This document shows, piece by piece, positions 14,195 to 21,825 of a DNA stretch of 24,092 nucleotides. The number at the start of each line of letters is the position of its first letter. The first letter of the stretch is position 1. The stretch comes from Acidobacteriota bacterium (GTDB lineage: Bacteria > Acidobacteriota > Thermoanaerobaculia > Multivoradales > JAHEKO01), in contig JAPUJD010000347.1 of the NCBI GenBank assembly GCA_027296385.1, forward strand, positions 1 to 24,092. The letters run 5' to 3'. Under the pieces are notes generated by a model. It saw nothing but the letters and a program-made list of their open reading frames with translations, did not search any database and was not told the origin of the DNA. The position numbers and the translations under genes are program-made.

Positions 14195-15243
14195 GGGCTC
14201 CGTTTTTTTCGATCGTCATGCCGGTCTTGAACGGCGGCCGGGCCTTCGAGCAGTGTCTCGATGCCGTCGCTCGATCGGGATTTCGCGACTGGGAGTTGAT
14301 CGTAGTGGATGATGGCTCCAGCGACGCATCGGTCGTACTCGCCGCTAGTCACGGGGCACGGGTCCTCGCGACGAAGGGGCGACAGGGGCCGGCCGCGGCC
14401 CGCAATCTGGGCAGCGAGGCGGCGGTGGGACGCTTCTTGTTCTTTCTCGATGCCGACTGCGAGGTGCATCCGGACACCCTGGAACGGGCGGCGCACCATC
14501 TCGAGGCCGATCCCGGTCTCGATGCGCTCTTCGGTTCCTACGACGTGTCACCGACCGCGCCTGGACTGGTCAGCCAATTCAAGAACCTGCTGCACCACTT
14601 CGTTCACCAGAGCGGCGCAGAGCGGGCGACGACCTTCTGGGCGGGCTGCGGCGTGGTGCGTCGGGAGACGTTCCTTCGCCTGGAGGGCTTCGATGCCGGC
14701 CTCTTCCCCCGGCCCAGCATCGAGGACATCGAGCTCGGCTACCGGATGACGGCGGTGGGCGTCAGGATCCTGCTGGCCAAGGACGTGCAGGTGCGTCATC
14801 ACAAGCGCTGGACTCTGGGCGGCCTGATACGCACCGACGTCATGGATCGCGGCATCCCTTGGACGCGGCTGATGCTGGCGAATAGGGTTCGACGGCGGGA
14901 GCTCAACTTGAATCGGACCGGACGATGGAGTGTATGGCTCCTGGGGGTCTTCGCCGGCGCCTGCGGCTTGGCATTCGCCGACGTGGCCTGGGCGTTTCTC
15001 GCGCTCGCAGCGTTGCTGGCGATCATCGCTCTCAACCACCAGGTCTACCGATTCTTCCACCAGCAGCGCGGCTGGGCGTTCGCCTTGGCGGTGATCCCGC
15101 TACATGTCTTGTACTATGGCTACTCGGCGTTGGCGTTCGCAGCCGGCGGTGTGTGTCATCTCGCAGCTCGTCGCGACCGCGTCCGGGGGAGAGCGAACTC
15201 GCCGGGCGCCTCGGAAAACGAGGGTCGGAACCCGGAGGACTGA
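14191..15243 (+). CDS. GT2-family glycosyltransferase with C-terminal membrane helices
   Basis: A 350-residue protein beginning at GTG 14191 behind a strong GGAGAG site. The GT-A domain starts FFSIVMPVLNGGRAFEQCLD (5-24), has ELIVVDDGSSD near 36-45 and the metal-binding DXD at D87-A-D89 (FFLDADCEVHP), and the acceptor-site acidic motif SIEDIELGYRM near 180. From about residue 248 there are two to three hydrophobic helices (LLGVFAGACGLAFADVAWAF; FALAVIPLHVLYYGYSALAF), so it acts at the cytoplasmic membrane, probably on a lipid-linked glycan intermediate. Sugar specificity cannot be inferred. It sits 77 bp before the flavoprotein gene and belongs to the glycan locus. Confidence 0.9.
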   Translation: MRAPFFSIVMPVLNGGRAFEQCLDAVARSGFRDWELIVVDDGSSDASVVLAASHGARVLATKGRQGPAAARNLGSEAAVGRFLFFLDADCEVHPDTLERAAHHLEADPGLDALFGSYDVSPTAPGLVSQFKNLLHHFVHQSGAERATTFWAGCGVVRRETFLRLEGFDAGLFPRPSIEDIELGYRMTAVGVRILLAKDVQVRHHKRWTLGGLIRTDVMDRGIPWTRLMLANRVRRRELNLNRTGRWSVWLLGVFAGACGLAFADVAWAFLALAALLAIIALNHQVYRFFHQQRGWAFALAVIPLHVLYYGYSALAFAAGGVCHLAARRDRVRGRANSPGASENEGRNPED

Positions 15244-15320
15244 GTCTCTCGGGTTTGCTATTGTAGCGACACTTCCGGGGTCACCTTCGCCGATCGCCGA
15301 CGACCTTCTCAACGACGCCT

Positions 15321-17129
15321 GTGCAGACCCCGAGCCACCAGACCGTAGTCATGGGTGCCGGCCCTGCAGGTCTCACTGCGGCGTGGGAGTTGGCTCGTCT
15401 CGGCCGGTCGGCGGTCGTGTTCGAGAGCTCCCCGTGGGTCGGAGGGTTGTCGCGGACTGTCTCCTACAAGGGCTACCGCTTCGACATCGGCGGCCATCGC
15501 TTCTTCAGCAAGCTGCCTGAGATCGAAGCGTTGTGGAGTGAGATGCTGGGCGAGGACTTTCTCGAGCGCCCTCGCATGTCGCGCATCCACTACAACGGGA
15601 AGTTCTTCGACTATCCGCTGCGCCCCCTGAACGCTCTGCGCGGTCTCGGCGTGTGGGAATCGATGCGGGTGACTGCCAGCTATGTCGCAAGCCGGATCTC
15701 CCCCTACCCCGAAGAGGAGAACTTCGCGCAGTGGGTGTCGAACCGGTTCGGGCGTCGCCTGTTCGAGATTTTCTTCGAGACCTACACCGAGAAAGTCTGG
15801 GGGATCCCCTGCTCTGAGATTAGCGCCGACTGGGCGGCGCAGCGGATCAAGGACCTCGATTTTCTCAAGGCGGTGAAGAACGCCCTGCTCGGTCAGCGTC
15901 GAGGAGGAGAGGTCGTCACGACTCTGATCGACCGCTTCCACTATCCACGACACGGACCCGGAATGATGTGGGAGCGGTTCCGTGACCGCTTGGAGGATGC
16001 TGGTATTCGGACCGTGATGAACTCGCCGGTCGTTCGCGTCCGGCACGACGGGAACCGAGTCAGCAGCGTCGGCGTACGTTCCAGTGATGGCGTCGAGAGG
16101 GACGAGACCGCCGAGAGCTTCATCTCCTCGATGGCGATCTCGGCCCTCGTGCGGTGTCTCGATCCCGCTCCGCCGCAGCGGATCCTCGACGCCGCGGACG
16201 CGCTGCGTTACCGCGATTTTCTCACCGTGGTACTCATTGTCGGACGGGAGCAGGTCTTTCCCGACAACTGGATCTACATCCACTCGCCCGACGTTCGAGT
16301 GGGCAGGGTCCAGAACTTCAAGCAATGGAGCCCGGAGATGGTGCCCGATTCCGGGAAGACCTCACTCGGTCTCGAGTACTTCGTCAACGAGGGCGACGAC
16401 CTCTGGTCGGCGACGGACGAAGAGCTGTTGGCTCTCGGCGAGCGGGAGATGGCCACCCTGGGCCTGATCGAGCCGGGCGAGGTCGAGGACGGCACGGTGG
16501 TGAGGGTGCGCAAGGCGTACCCGGTCTACGACGGCAGCTACCGTGAGCACGTGGCGACCCTGCGCGAGTACGTGTGCGGTTTCGCCAACCTCCAGCTCGT
16601 CGGGCGCAACGGGCAGCATCGCTACAACAATCAGGATCACTCGATGGCGGCGGGCATCCTGGCCGCGAGAAACGTCGCGGGCGAGGACCATGACGTCTGG
16701 GCCGTCAACGTCGAACAGGAGTACCTCGAGTCGAAGACGGGAGACCGCCTAACCCCCGAAGCCATAGGCAGACCTTCGGTCGAAGAGATGCTGCGCTCCG
16801 CTTTCGCCCGCTACGACCCGGTGGCACTGGGTGTCGCCTTCGCCCTCGTCGGAGCTTCCAGTCTCTTCCTCGCGACAGCGGCCTTGCTGCTCCAGCCAGG
16901 CGAGCCGGTGGGTCCGACCCTCTCTCTGCTCGGCAACTACCTGCTAGGCTTCGAAGCCTCTTGGGGCGGTGCGGTGATCGGTTTCGTCGATGCCGAACCC
17001 ACCCAGTCCGGCATCGGCTACTTGCTGGCTGGGGCCATCAACCTACTAGTCGGATGGCACGAATCGATGATCCGCAAGCGAATCGAATTGAGCGTGGCTC
17101 TGGATCCTCTGACGGGAGCTGACCGATGA
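15321..17129 (+). CDS. UDP-galactopyranose-mutase/amine-oxidase-like flavoprotein with C-terminal membrane domain
   Basis: A 602-residue protein. The N-terminus has the FAD-binding motif VMGAGPAGLTAAWELARLG (10-28), then ESSPWVGGLSRTV and FDIGGHRFFSK, which mark the protoporphyrinogen-oxidase/UDP-galactopyranose-mutase superfamily; GRNGQHRYNNQDHSMAAG near 430-447 is the C-terminal flavin contact. Beyond the usual end (about 475) an extra domain of about 100 residues with three hydrophobic stretches (about 502-525, 530-555, 568-585) follows. Its residues 516-555 match the next gene product. The role is probably a sugar-nucleotide or glycan redox step at the membrane; the exact reaction is unknown. 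The start is GTG 15321 without a clear Shine-Dalgarno; a TATTGT -10-like box lies at 15259-15264. Confidence 0.85.
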   Translation: MQTPSHQTVVMGAGPAGLTAAWELARLGRSAVVFESSPWVGGLSRTVSYKGYRFDIGGHRFFSKLPEIEALWSEMLGEDFLERPRMSRIHYNGKFFDYPLRPLNALRGLGVWESMRVTASYVASRISPYPEEENFAQWVSNRFGRRLFEIFFETYTEKVWGIPCSEISADWAAQRIKDLDFLKAVKNALLGQRRGGEVVTTLIDRFHYPRHGPGMMWERFRDRLEDAGIRTVMNSPVVRVRHDGNRVSSVGVRSSDGVERDETAESFISSMAISALVRCLDPAPPQRILDAADALRYRDFLTVVLIVGREQVFPDNWIYIHSPDVRVGRVQNFKQWSPEMVPDSGKTSLGLEYFVNEGDDLWSATDEELLALGEREMATLGLIEPGEVEDGTVVRVRKAYPVYDGSYREHVATLREYVCGFANLQLVGRNGQHRYNNQDHSMAAGILAARNVAGEDHDVWAVNVEQEYLESKTGDRLTPEAIGRPSVEEMLRSAFARYDPVALGVAFALVGASSLFLATAALLLQPGEPVGPTLSLLGNYLLGFEASWGGAVIGFVDAEPTQSGIGYLLAGAINLLVGWHESMIRKRIELSVALDPLTGADR

Positions 17130-17446
17130 GCGAGAGATCGGCCACCGAGGCGGAGGCCGTCGCGATCCGCGCGGCGGTAGCGCGGCTGCGGGCCGGTATC
17201 GTGGCCATCGTCGTCGGCTTGTTCGCCGGGACAGGGCTGGCCGTGGCCACGCTCTGGCTCGTCGTGCGTGGCGGGTCCAACGTCGGCCAGCACCTGGCCC
17301 TGCTGCGCTTCTATTTCCCCGGCTATACCGTCTCGGTGCTCGGCGCCTTTGTCGGCTTTTCCTACGCCGCCGCGCTCGGGGCGGTCGTCGGCTGGTGCAC
17401 CGCCTGGGTCTACAACCGCTTCGCCGGCTATAGCAGCGGACGCTGA
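17126..17446 (+). CDS. Small membrane protein homologous to the flavoprotein C-terminus
   Basis: A 106-residue protein with a short charged N-terminus and two to three hydrophobic segments (about 22-50 and 66-97). Its ATG overlaps the flavoprotein stop (ATGA), so the two are translationally coupled. Residues 39-78 align without gaps to residues 516-555 of the flavoprotein with 16 of 40 identities, including VG..L.LL..Y..G...S..GA..GF. I do not recognise a named family. The pairing suggests that the two form a complex through related membrane modules, or that the small gene arose by duplication of the fused domain. Confidence 0.8.
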   Translation: MSERSATEAEAVAIRAAVARLRAGIVAIVVGLFAGTGLAVATLWLVVRGGSNVGQHLALLRFYFPGYTVSVLGAFVGFSYAAALGAVVGWCTAWVYNRFAGYSSGR

Positions 17447-17455
17447 TCGGACGCG

Positions 17456-18319
17456 ATGTCCGGCTCGCGCACCCGAGGCCTCGAGCGACCGGAAGAGAAC
17501 CGGCGCCCCTCACCCTCCGGCGCCGAGCTCGCGCCGCGGGCCGTGCCCATCCTCACGTATCACTCGCTCGACGCCTCGCGGTCGGTCATCTCGGTCGACC
17601 CGCGCGTCTTCGCCTCCCACATGCGCCGGTTGGCGCGACGAGGATTCACCGGTATCCCTCTGAGCCGTCTGCTGGCAGCCTGGCGCGAGGACGCCGAGCT
17701 TCCGGCCAGGCCGGTGGTCATCACCTTCGACGACGGCTTCGAGAATTTCTTCGATTGCGCCGCGCCGCTGCTGACCGAGCTGGGCTTCGGGGCGACCGTA
17801 TTCGCCGTCGCGGGCTATCTGGGTAGAAAGAACGACTGGCGCCAGGCGGCGGAGGTCACGCGCTTGCCGTTGATGGGCATGGACCGCTTGCGCGAGCTCG
17901 CGAGGCGAGGTTTCGAGATCGGAGCCCACTCGGTGAGCCACCCGCGGCTGACGAAGCTCTCCGCCGAGGCTCTGGAGCGCGAGGTCGGCGACTCTCGACG
18001 CATCCTGGAGGATGGTCTCGGACTCGCGGTCCCCTGCTTCGCCTACCCCTACGGCGCGCTCGATCCCGCCGTGAAGCGAGCGGTCGGCGGGACCTACTCG
18101 GCGGCCTGTGGGGCGCGACTCGCCGTGGCGCGACCGACCGACGAGCCCTGCGAGCTGCCGCGGCTCGACATGTATTACTTCCGCGGCGGCTTCACCCACA
18201 GGCTGTTGTGCACCCGGCCGGGCGCCGCCTATCTGGCGCTGCGGGGATTGGGGCGGAGGCTTCGGGCACGCGCCGGGCGCGCGACCCCAGACTCCCTGCT
18301 AGCAACAAAGGGTCTTTAG
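17456..18319 (+). CDS. Polysaccharide deacetylase (NodB domain)
   Basis: A 287-residue carbohydrate esterase 4-like protein. The motif-1 block VVITFDDGFENFFD gives D92 (base) and D93 (metal ligand); motif 2, GAHSVSHPRLTKLS, gives metal ligands H158 and H162; FAYPYGALDPAV is motif 3. The N-terminal segment PILTYHSLDA is typical of the group of NodB proteins found in exopolysaccharide loci. No signal peptide is evident, so it may act in the cytoplasm or at its inner face. It probably removes N-acetyl groups from a glycan made by the neighbouring transferases. It follows the small membrane protein after 9 bp. Its stop overlaps the stop of the convergent 66-aa gene by 4 nt. Confidence 0.92.
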   Translation: MSGSRTRGLERPEENRRPSPSGAELAPRAVPILTYHSLDASRSVISVDPRVFASHMRRLARRGFTGIPLSRLLAAWREDAELPARPVVITFDDGFENFFDCAAPLLTELGFGATVFAVAGYLGRKNDWRQAAEVTRLPLMGMDRLRELARRGFEIGAHSVSHPRLTKLSAEALEREVGDSRRILEDGLGLAVPCFAYPYGALDPAVKRAVGGTYSAACGARLAVARPTDEPCELPRLDMYYFRGGFTHRLLCTRPGAAYLALRGLGRRLRARAGRATPDSLLATKGL

Positions 18320-18516
18320 CGGCCTGGGTACTTCCAGGCATCGCTGTAGGCGTAGGCGTCGTAGTCCTCCTCGGTGAGGAAGGTCTCTGCCTCGTCGTTG
18401 CCGCAAGCCTCGCAGATCGCCTCGGCGACCCTGCCCTCCTTCCACTCGAAAACGTAGCAGGGAGATTCGCAGTCGCAGCAGATCAAGTAATCCGGGGAGC
18501 TGAGCTTGACTACCAT
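18316..18516 (-). CDS. CxxC zinc-ribbon-like mini-protein
   Basis: A 66-residue acidic protein with C13-x2-C16 (LICCDCESPC) and C35-x2-C38 (AICEACGND), the arrangement of a small zinc ribbon; C14 and C20 are additional. The C-terminal third is acidic and Tyr-rich (TEEDYDAYAYSDAWKYPG). No function is known to me. Its ATG overlaps the hydrolase stop (ATGGTAG), so it is probably co-translated with the hydrolase, and it shares TTAG at its end with the convergent deacetylase gene. The conserved cysteine spacing and tight packing argue that it is a real gene. Confidence 0.75.
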   Translation of the reverse strand: MVVKLSSPDYLICCDCESPCYVFEWKEGRVAEAICEACGNDEAETFLTEEDYDAYAYSDAWKYPGR

Positions 18517-19361
18517 TGCTGTTCTACCGGGTGCTGGCGTCGGAAGTCGTCGATCGCCTCGTTCATTCTACCCGGAAGCTCCCAGTGCACGCCGTGAGCA
18601 GCTTCGCTGATGACCGTCAAATCGCCCTGCGGCAGGGCGGCCGCGATGCGCTCGCCGATCGCCAGGGGAAAGATGCCGTCGTGGGCGCCCCAGATCACCG
18701 CTACCGGGCAGCGGATGCGGGCCAGATCGTTCTCGTCGAAGGCGTCGTCCTCGGACAGTGTGCCCAGGATGTGGCGCACCGCGGGAGAGGTGTAGGCCGC
18801 GAGGAAGCCGCGCTTGGAAAAGCGCAGCACGAGAGGAACACGGCGGAAGAGCGCGCGATAGAGGCGTTCCACTCCGGCGATGCCGTCCACCCGGACGAGA
18901 CGCCCGACGGCGCCCCAGTCCTGATCGCGCCAGCCGCCGCTGTTGATGAGCACCAGGCGCTCGACGAGCTCGGAGTGATCGAGCGCCAGGCGTACGCCCA
19001 CCCAGCCGCCCAGGCTGATGCCGCACACAGTCACTGGGCGCCCGGGAGAGTGCTGGCGGATGAGGGCCGCCATCGCGGCCGTCGCCTGGCGGACGTTCAT
19101 CCCAGGGCTGGGACCCGTCGTGCCGCCCAGTGCCGAGAGCTCCGGCACCCACAGCCGGCAGTTGCCGGAGAGGGTGCTGATGGTCCTGCACCAGGTCAGG
19201 GCGGTCGAGCCCAGCCCGTGGAGCAGCAACCAGGGCTCGGCCTCCGGTGCGCCGTGGTGGTAGAGCCGGACGTCGAAGCCGGCCGCGTGACAGGTCTCCC
19301 GGCGCACTCCGCGGAGGCGCAACATGAAATGGGTCCAGAAGCCGAAGAGTCGCAGTAGCAT
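18510..19361 (-). CDS. Alpha/beta hydrolase
   Basis: A 283-residue alpha/beta-hydrolase-fold protein with the full catalytic triad: nucleophile S116 in VCGISLGGW, D228 in VIWGAHDGIFP and H256 in SEAAHGVHW; the oxyanion-hole motif LLLHGLGST is at 46-53. The first about 20 residues (LLRLFGFWTHFMLRLRG) are hydrophobic/basic and may bind the membrane, but there is no cleavable signal. Substrate cannot be inferred: esterase, lipase-like and C-C hydrolase activities all occur in this fold. It overlaps the downstream CxxC mini-protein gene by 7 nt. No strong Shine-Dalgarno is visible before ATG 19361. Confidence 0.92.
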   Translation of the reverse strand: MLLRLFGFWTHFMLRLRGVRRETCHAAGFDVRLYHHGAPEAEPWLLLHGLGSTALTWCRTISTLSGNCRLWVPELSALGGTTGPSPGMNVRQATAAMAALIRQHSPGRPVTVCGISLGGWVGVRLALDHSELVERLVLINSGGWRDQDWGAVGRLVRVDGIAGVERLYRALFRRVPLVLRFSKRGFLAAYTSPAVRHILGTLSEDDAFDENDLARIRCPVAVIWGAHDGIFPLAIGERIAAALPQGDLTVISEAAHGVHWELPGRMNEAIDDFRRQHPVEQQW

Positions 19362-19515
19362 GCCGGCGGTACTCTATTCGTCCCGGACGCATTGGGCCAG
19401 TAGGCCCGGAGCGGTAACGTTCTGCCTCGATTTCGGGCCTGTCTGAACGTGCTGCTGGCCGTCATCACGGTACCGCCTACGTCATCGCCGCACTCGTGTG
19501 CGCATCAGCGGGACG
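19362..19515. other. Divergent intergenic stretch before rplU
   Basis: No gene seen. This part lies between the minus-strand hydrolase and the rplU promoter; the open frame crossing it into rplU is an artificial extension of the rplU frame. The hydrolase promoter should be here but I could not place it. Confidence 0.4.
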
Positions 19516-19545
19516 TTGACCCGTGCTCCGGCACCGTGTTACTTT
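19516..19545 (+). promoter_or_regulatory. Probable rplU operon promoter
   Basis: TTGACC (19516-19521) is a five-of-six match to the -35 consensus; TACTTT (19540-19545), after an 18-bp spacer, fits TAnnnT of a -10. Transcription would start near 19552, directly before the leader hairpin and about 40 nt from the rplU ATG. Confidence 0.42.
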
Positions 19546-19553
19546 TCGCCTTC

Positions 19554-19570
19554 TTGCGCCCCGGGCGCAA
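19554..19570 (+). promoter_or_regulatory. Palindromic leader hairpin before the rplU ribosome-binding site
   Basis: TTGCGCCC (19554-19561) and GGGCGCAA (19563-19570) are perfectly complementary around a single C; in RNA a 7-bp stem with a CCG loop is likely. It ends 4 nt before the AGGAGG of rplU and begins at about the predicted transcription start. It could be a site for autogenous ribosomal-protein control, an mRNA-stabilising 5' hairpin, or a DNA operator. Confidence 0.42.
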
Positions 19571-19589
19571 CTGTAGGAGGTTCGTGTCC

Positions 19590-19904
19590 ATGTACGCAGT
19601 GATCGAAACCGGCGGCAAGCAATTCCGCGTCGAGCAGGGCGACGTCATCGACGTCGAGCTGATGGAGCTCTCCGGCAAGGACTCCAAGAAGATCACCTTC
19701 GAAAGGGTCCTGATGATCGGCGGCGACTCGCCGACGGTGGGCACGCCCCTCGTGGCGGGAGCCCAGGTCACGGGCGAGGTGGTGACTCCGCTGCGGGGTC
19801 CCAAGATCCGTGTGTTCAAGAAGAAGCGCCGCAAGGGTTACAAGCGGCTGAACGGTCACCGGCAGGACCTGCTCAGGGTCCGGATCGACAAGATCAAGAC
19901 CTAG
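19590..19904 (+). CDS. rplU: Large-subunit ribosomal protein bL21
   Basis: A 104-residue bL21 of normal length. It starts MYAVIETGGKQFRVEQGD and contains GPKIRVFKKKRRKGYKRLNG and HRQDLLRVRI, all typical, with the basic loop that contacts 23S rRNA. ATG 19590 is fixed by an AGGAGG site 9 nt upstream; the frame is open to 19449 but that part is non-conserved. It is the first gene of the rplU-rpmA-obgE-nadD-rsfS operon, with rpmA 11 bp downstream. Expression is probably controlled by the promoter and leader hairpin just upstream. Confidence 0.97.
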   Translation: MYAVIETGGKQFRVEQGDVIDVELMELSGKDSKKITFERVLMIGGDSPTVGTPLVAGAQVTGEVVTPLRGPKIRVFKKKRRKGYKRLNGHRQDLLRVRIDKIKT

Positions 19905-19915
19905 GGAGCAAGAAG

Positions 19916-20173
19916 ATGGCTCACAAGAAGGGACAGGGTTCCAGTCGCAACGGCCGCGATTCCAATCCCCAGCATCTCGGGGTGAAGCGGTTCGGTGGTC
20001 AGAAGGTCACCGGCGGCACCATCATCGTTCGTCAGCGCGGCACCAAGTTCTTCCCCGGGGTCAACGTGCGCCGGGCCAAGGACGACACGCTCTTTGCCAC
20101 GGCGGATGGCGTGGTCAAGTTTCGTGATCGCGGTCGCCTCGGCAAGTTCGTCAGCGTGCTCGCCGCTGACTAG
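19916..20173 (+). CDS. rpmA: Large-subunit ribosomal protein bL27
   Basis: An 85-residue bL27 of standard length, with the N-terminus MAHKKGQGSSRNGRDSNPQ that reaches towards the peptidyl-transferase centre, then GVKRFGGQKVTGGTIIVRQR and GTKFFPGVNV. It has no N-terminal pro-sequence of the kind cleaved in Firmicutes. A purine-rich site (GGGAGCAAGAAG) precedes the ATG. It always follows rplU in such operons and is co-transcribed with it here. Confidence 0.98.
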   Translation: MAHKKGQGSSRNGRDSNPQHLGVKRFGGQKVTGGTIIVRQRGTKFFPGVNVRRAKDDTLFATADGVVKFRDRGRLGKFVSVLAAD

Positions 20174-20221
20174 CGGTCTGCGCGCAGTGGCAGGACCGGT
20201 TCGCGCGCCGGAGTCCCGGTC

Positions 20222-21223
20222 TTGAATTTCGTCGACGAAGCGGTCATCCACGTTCAGGCCGGCAGTGGGGGCAACGGCTGCCTGGCCTTCCGGCGGGAGA
20301 AGTTCGTGCCCAGGGGCGGTCCCGCCGGTGGCGACGGTGGGCACGGTGGCTCGCTTTATCTGCTCGGCGATGCGCAGCTCAACACCCTGCAGCACCAGCG
20401 CTTCAATCCCCACTACAGGGCCGAGCGGGGGCGCCATGGCGAAGGGTCGAACCGCACCGGCCGTAGCGGTAAGGACCTCTTCGTTCGAGTTCCGCTGGGC
20501 ACCGAGGTACGGGACGCTGGGAGCGGCGAGCAGCTGGGGGAGATCCTAGCTGACGCAGAACGCCTTCTGATGGCCAAGGGAGGCCGCGGGGGGCGCGGCA
20601 ACGCCCGCTTCGCCTCGGCCACGAATCAGGCACCGCGGCGGGCGGATCCGGGGGAGGAGGGCGAGGAGCGCAGCCTCCAGCTCGAGCTCAAGCTGCTGGC
20701 CGACGTCGGTGTGGTGGGGCTGCCCAACGCCGGCAAGTCGACCCTGATCAGTGTCGTCTCGGCGGCGCGTCCCAAGATCGCCGACTATCCGTTCACTACA
20801 CTGGTGCCGCAACTGGGCGTCGTGGCGCCCGGCCCGGACAGCGACCCGTTCGTGATCGCGGACTTGCCAGGACTGATTGCCGGCGCCTCGGAAGGTGCCG
20901 GACTAGGCCACCGTTTCCTGCGCCACGTCGAGCGGTGTCGGGTGCTGCTCCACTTGGTCGATGCCGCGGCCGAGCAGAGCGCCGAGGCCGAGGTGGAGGC
21001 GATCGAGCGCGAGCTGAGACGGTTCAATCCCGAGCTGCTCGAGCGCCCGCGGCTACTCGTCGGCACCAAGCTCGACGCCCTGCGGCCCGAGAGGCGCGCC
21101 GAGCTCAAACGGGCGGCTGAGCAGCGCCATCTCGAGTATTACGAGATCAGCTCGGTGACCCGCGAGGGCGTTGATCGCCTGGTCGAGCGGATCCAGCGGC
21201 TGCTGAGGGAGGAGAGCCAGTGA
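20222..21223 (+). CDS. obgE: Obg-family GTPase, ribosome assembly
   Basis: A 333-residue GTPase that acts in large-subunit assembly and stress control. The glycine-rich Obg fold occupies about 1-158 (GSGGNGCLAFRREKFVPRGG; GGDGGHGGS; KGGRGGRGNARF). The G domain follows: G1 GLPNAGKST at 166-174 with K172, switch region YPFTTLVPQLG, G3 ADLPGLIAGASEGAGLG, G4-like GTKLDAL. The protein ends soon after the G domain, so the C-terminal OCT or acidic tail of longer homologues is absent, as in many bacteria. The start is TTG at 20222 with GGAG 8 nt upstream; it begins exactly at the family N-terminus (MNFVDEAVIHV). nadD overlaps its stop. Confidence 0.96.
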   Translation: MNFVDEAVIHVQAGSGGNGCLAFRREKFVPRGGPAGGDGGHGGSLYLLGDAQLNTLQHQRFNPHYRAERGRHGEGSNRTGRSGKDLFVRVPLGTEVRDAGSGEQLGEILADAERLLMAKGGRGGRGNARFASATNQAPRRADPGEEGEERSLQLELKLLADVGVVGLPNAGKSTLISVVSAARPKIADYPFTTLVPQLGVVAPGPDSDPFVIADLPGLIAGASEGAGLGHRFLRHVERCRVLLHLVDAAAEQSAEAEVEAIERELRRFNPELLERPRLLVGTKLDALRPERRAELKRAAEQRHLEYYEISSVTREGVDRLVERIQRLLREESQ

Positions 21224-21825
21224 TGCGCCTCGGCCTCTACGGCGGCAGCTTCGACCCCATTCACTGCGGGCACGTAACGCCGGTGCTCGAGGCGGTCGAG
21301 CAGCTCGAGCTCGAACGCGTGGTCTACCTGCCGACAGCCCAGCCGCCACACAAGCCGGCTACCGACTTCGCGCCGGTCGCACGGCGCTTCGCGATGGTCG
21401 AGCTCGCGGTCATCGACCACGACCGGCTGCAGGTCTCAGACTTCGAAGTGGCCTCGGGCCCGAGCTACACCATCGATACCCTCGAGCACTTCGCCGATCA
21501 GCAGCCCGACGCCGAGCTCTATCTCCTGATCGGCTCCGACTCCCTCGCTCAGATCGAGAGCTGGTGTCGCTGGCGCCAGCTGTTCGAAGTGGCGCGCATC
21601 GCCGTGCTCCGGCGCCCGGGCTGGACCCGCGAGCAGGTGCTGGCTGGGGTCTCGGCCTCGGCGCGGGTGCTCATCACCGCCGCCGTCACCTGGGTCGACA
21701 ACGAACCGCTGGAGATCTCGGCCACCGAGATCCGGCGACGGCTGCGGGCCGGAGGCCCGGTGCCGAGCGACTGGGCGCCGGCCGCGGTGCTACAGTACGC
21801 GCGGAAGTACTCCCTCTATTCATGA
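21223..21825 (+). CDS. nadD: Nicotinate-nucleotide adenylyltransferase
   Basis: A 200-residue NadD, which joins nicotinate mononucleotide and ATP to make deamido-NAD. The nucleotidyltransferase motif GLYGGSFDPIHCGHV is at residues 4-18; YLPTAQPPHKPA and the C-terminal ISATEIRRRLRAG (ISxTxIR motif) confirm the family. ATG 21223 overlaps the obgE stop (TGATG) with GGAGGAG upstream; a GTG directly before it (21220) would add one residue and cannot be excluded. The frame ends in ATGA, shared with rsfS. Confidence 0.95.
   Translation: MRLGLYGGSFDPIHCGHVTPVLEAVEQLELERVVYLPTAQPPHKPATDFAPVARRFAMVELAVIDHDRLQVSDFEVASGPSYTIDTLEHFADQQPDAELYLLIGSDSLAQIESWCRWRQLFEVARIAVLRRPGWTREQVLAGVSASARVLITAAVTWVDNEPLEISATEIRRRLRAGGPVPSDWAPAAVLQYARKYSLYS

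Noticed and set aside
14056..14499. Minus-strand 147-codon frame over the GT2 start
   Set aside because: Antisense to conserved GT2 sequence; composition and lack of motifs mark it as a shadow.
15309..16325. Minus-strand open frame (338 codons) antisense to the flavoprotein gene
   Set aside because: Same reasoning: shadow of a real gene; no domain pattern and no ribosome-binding site.
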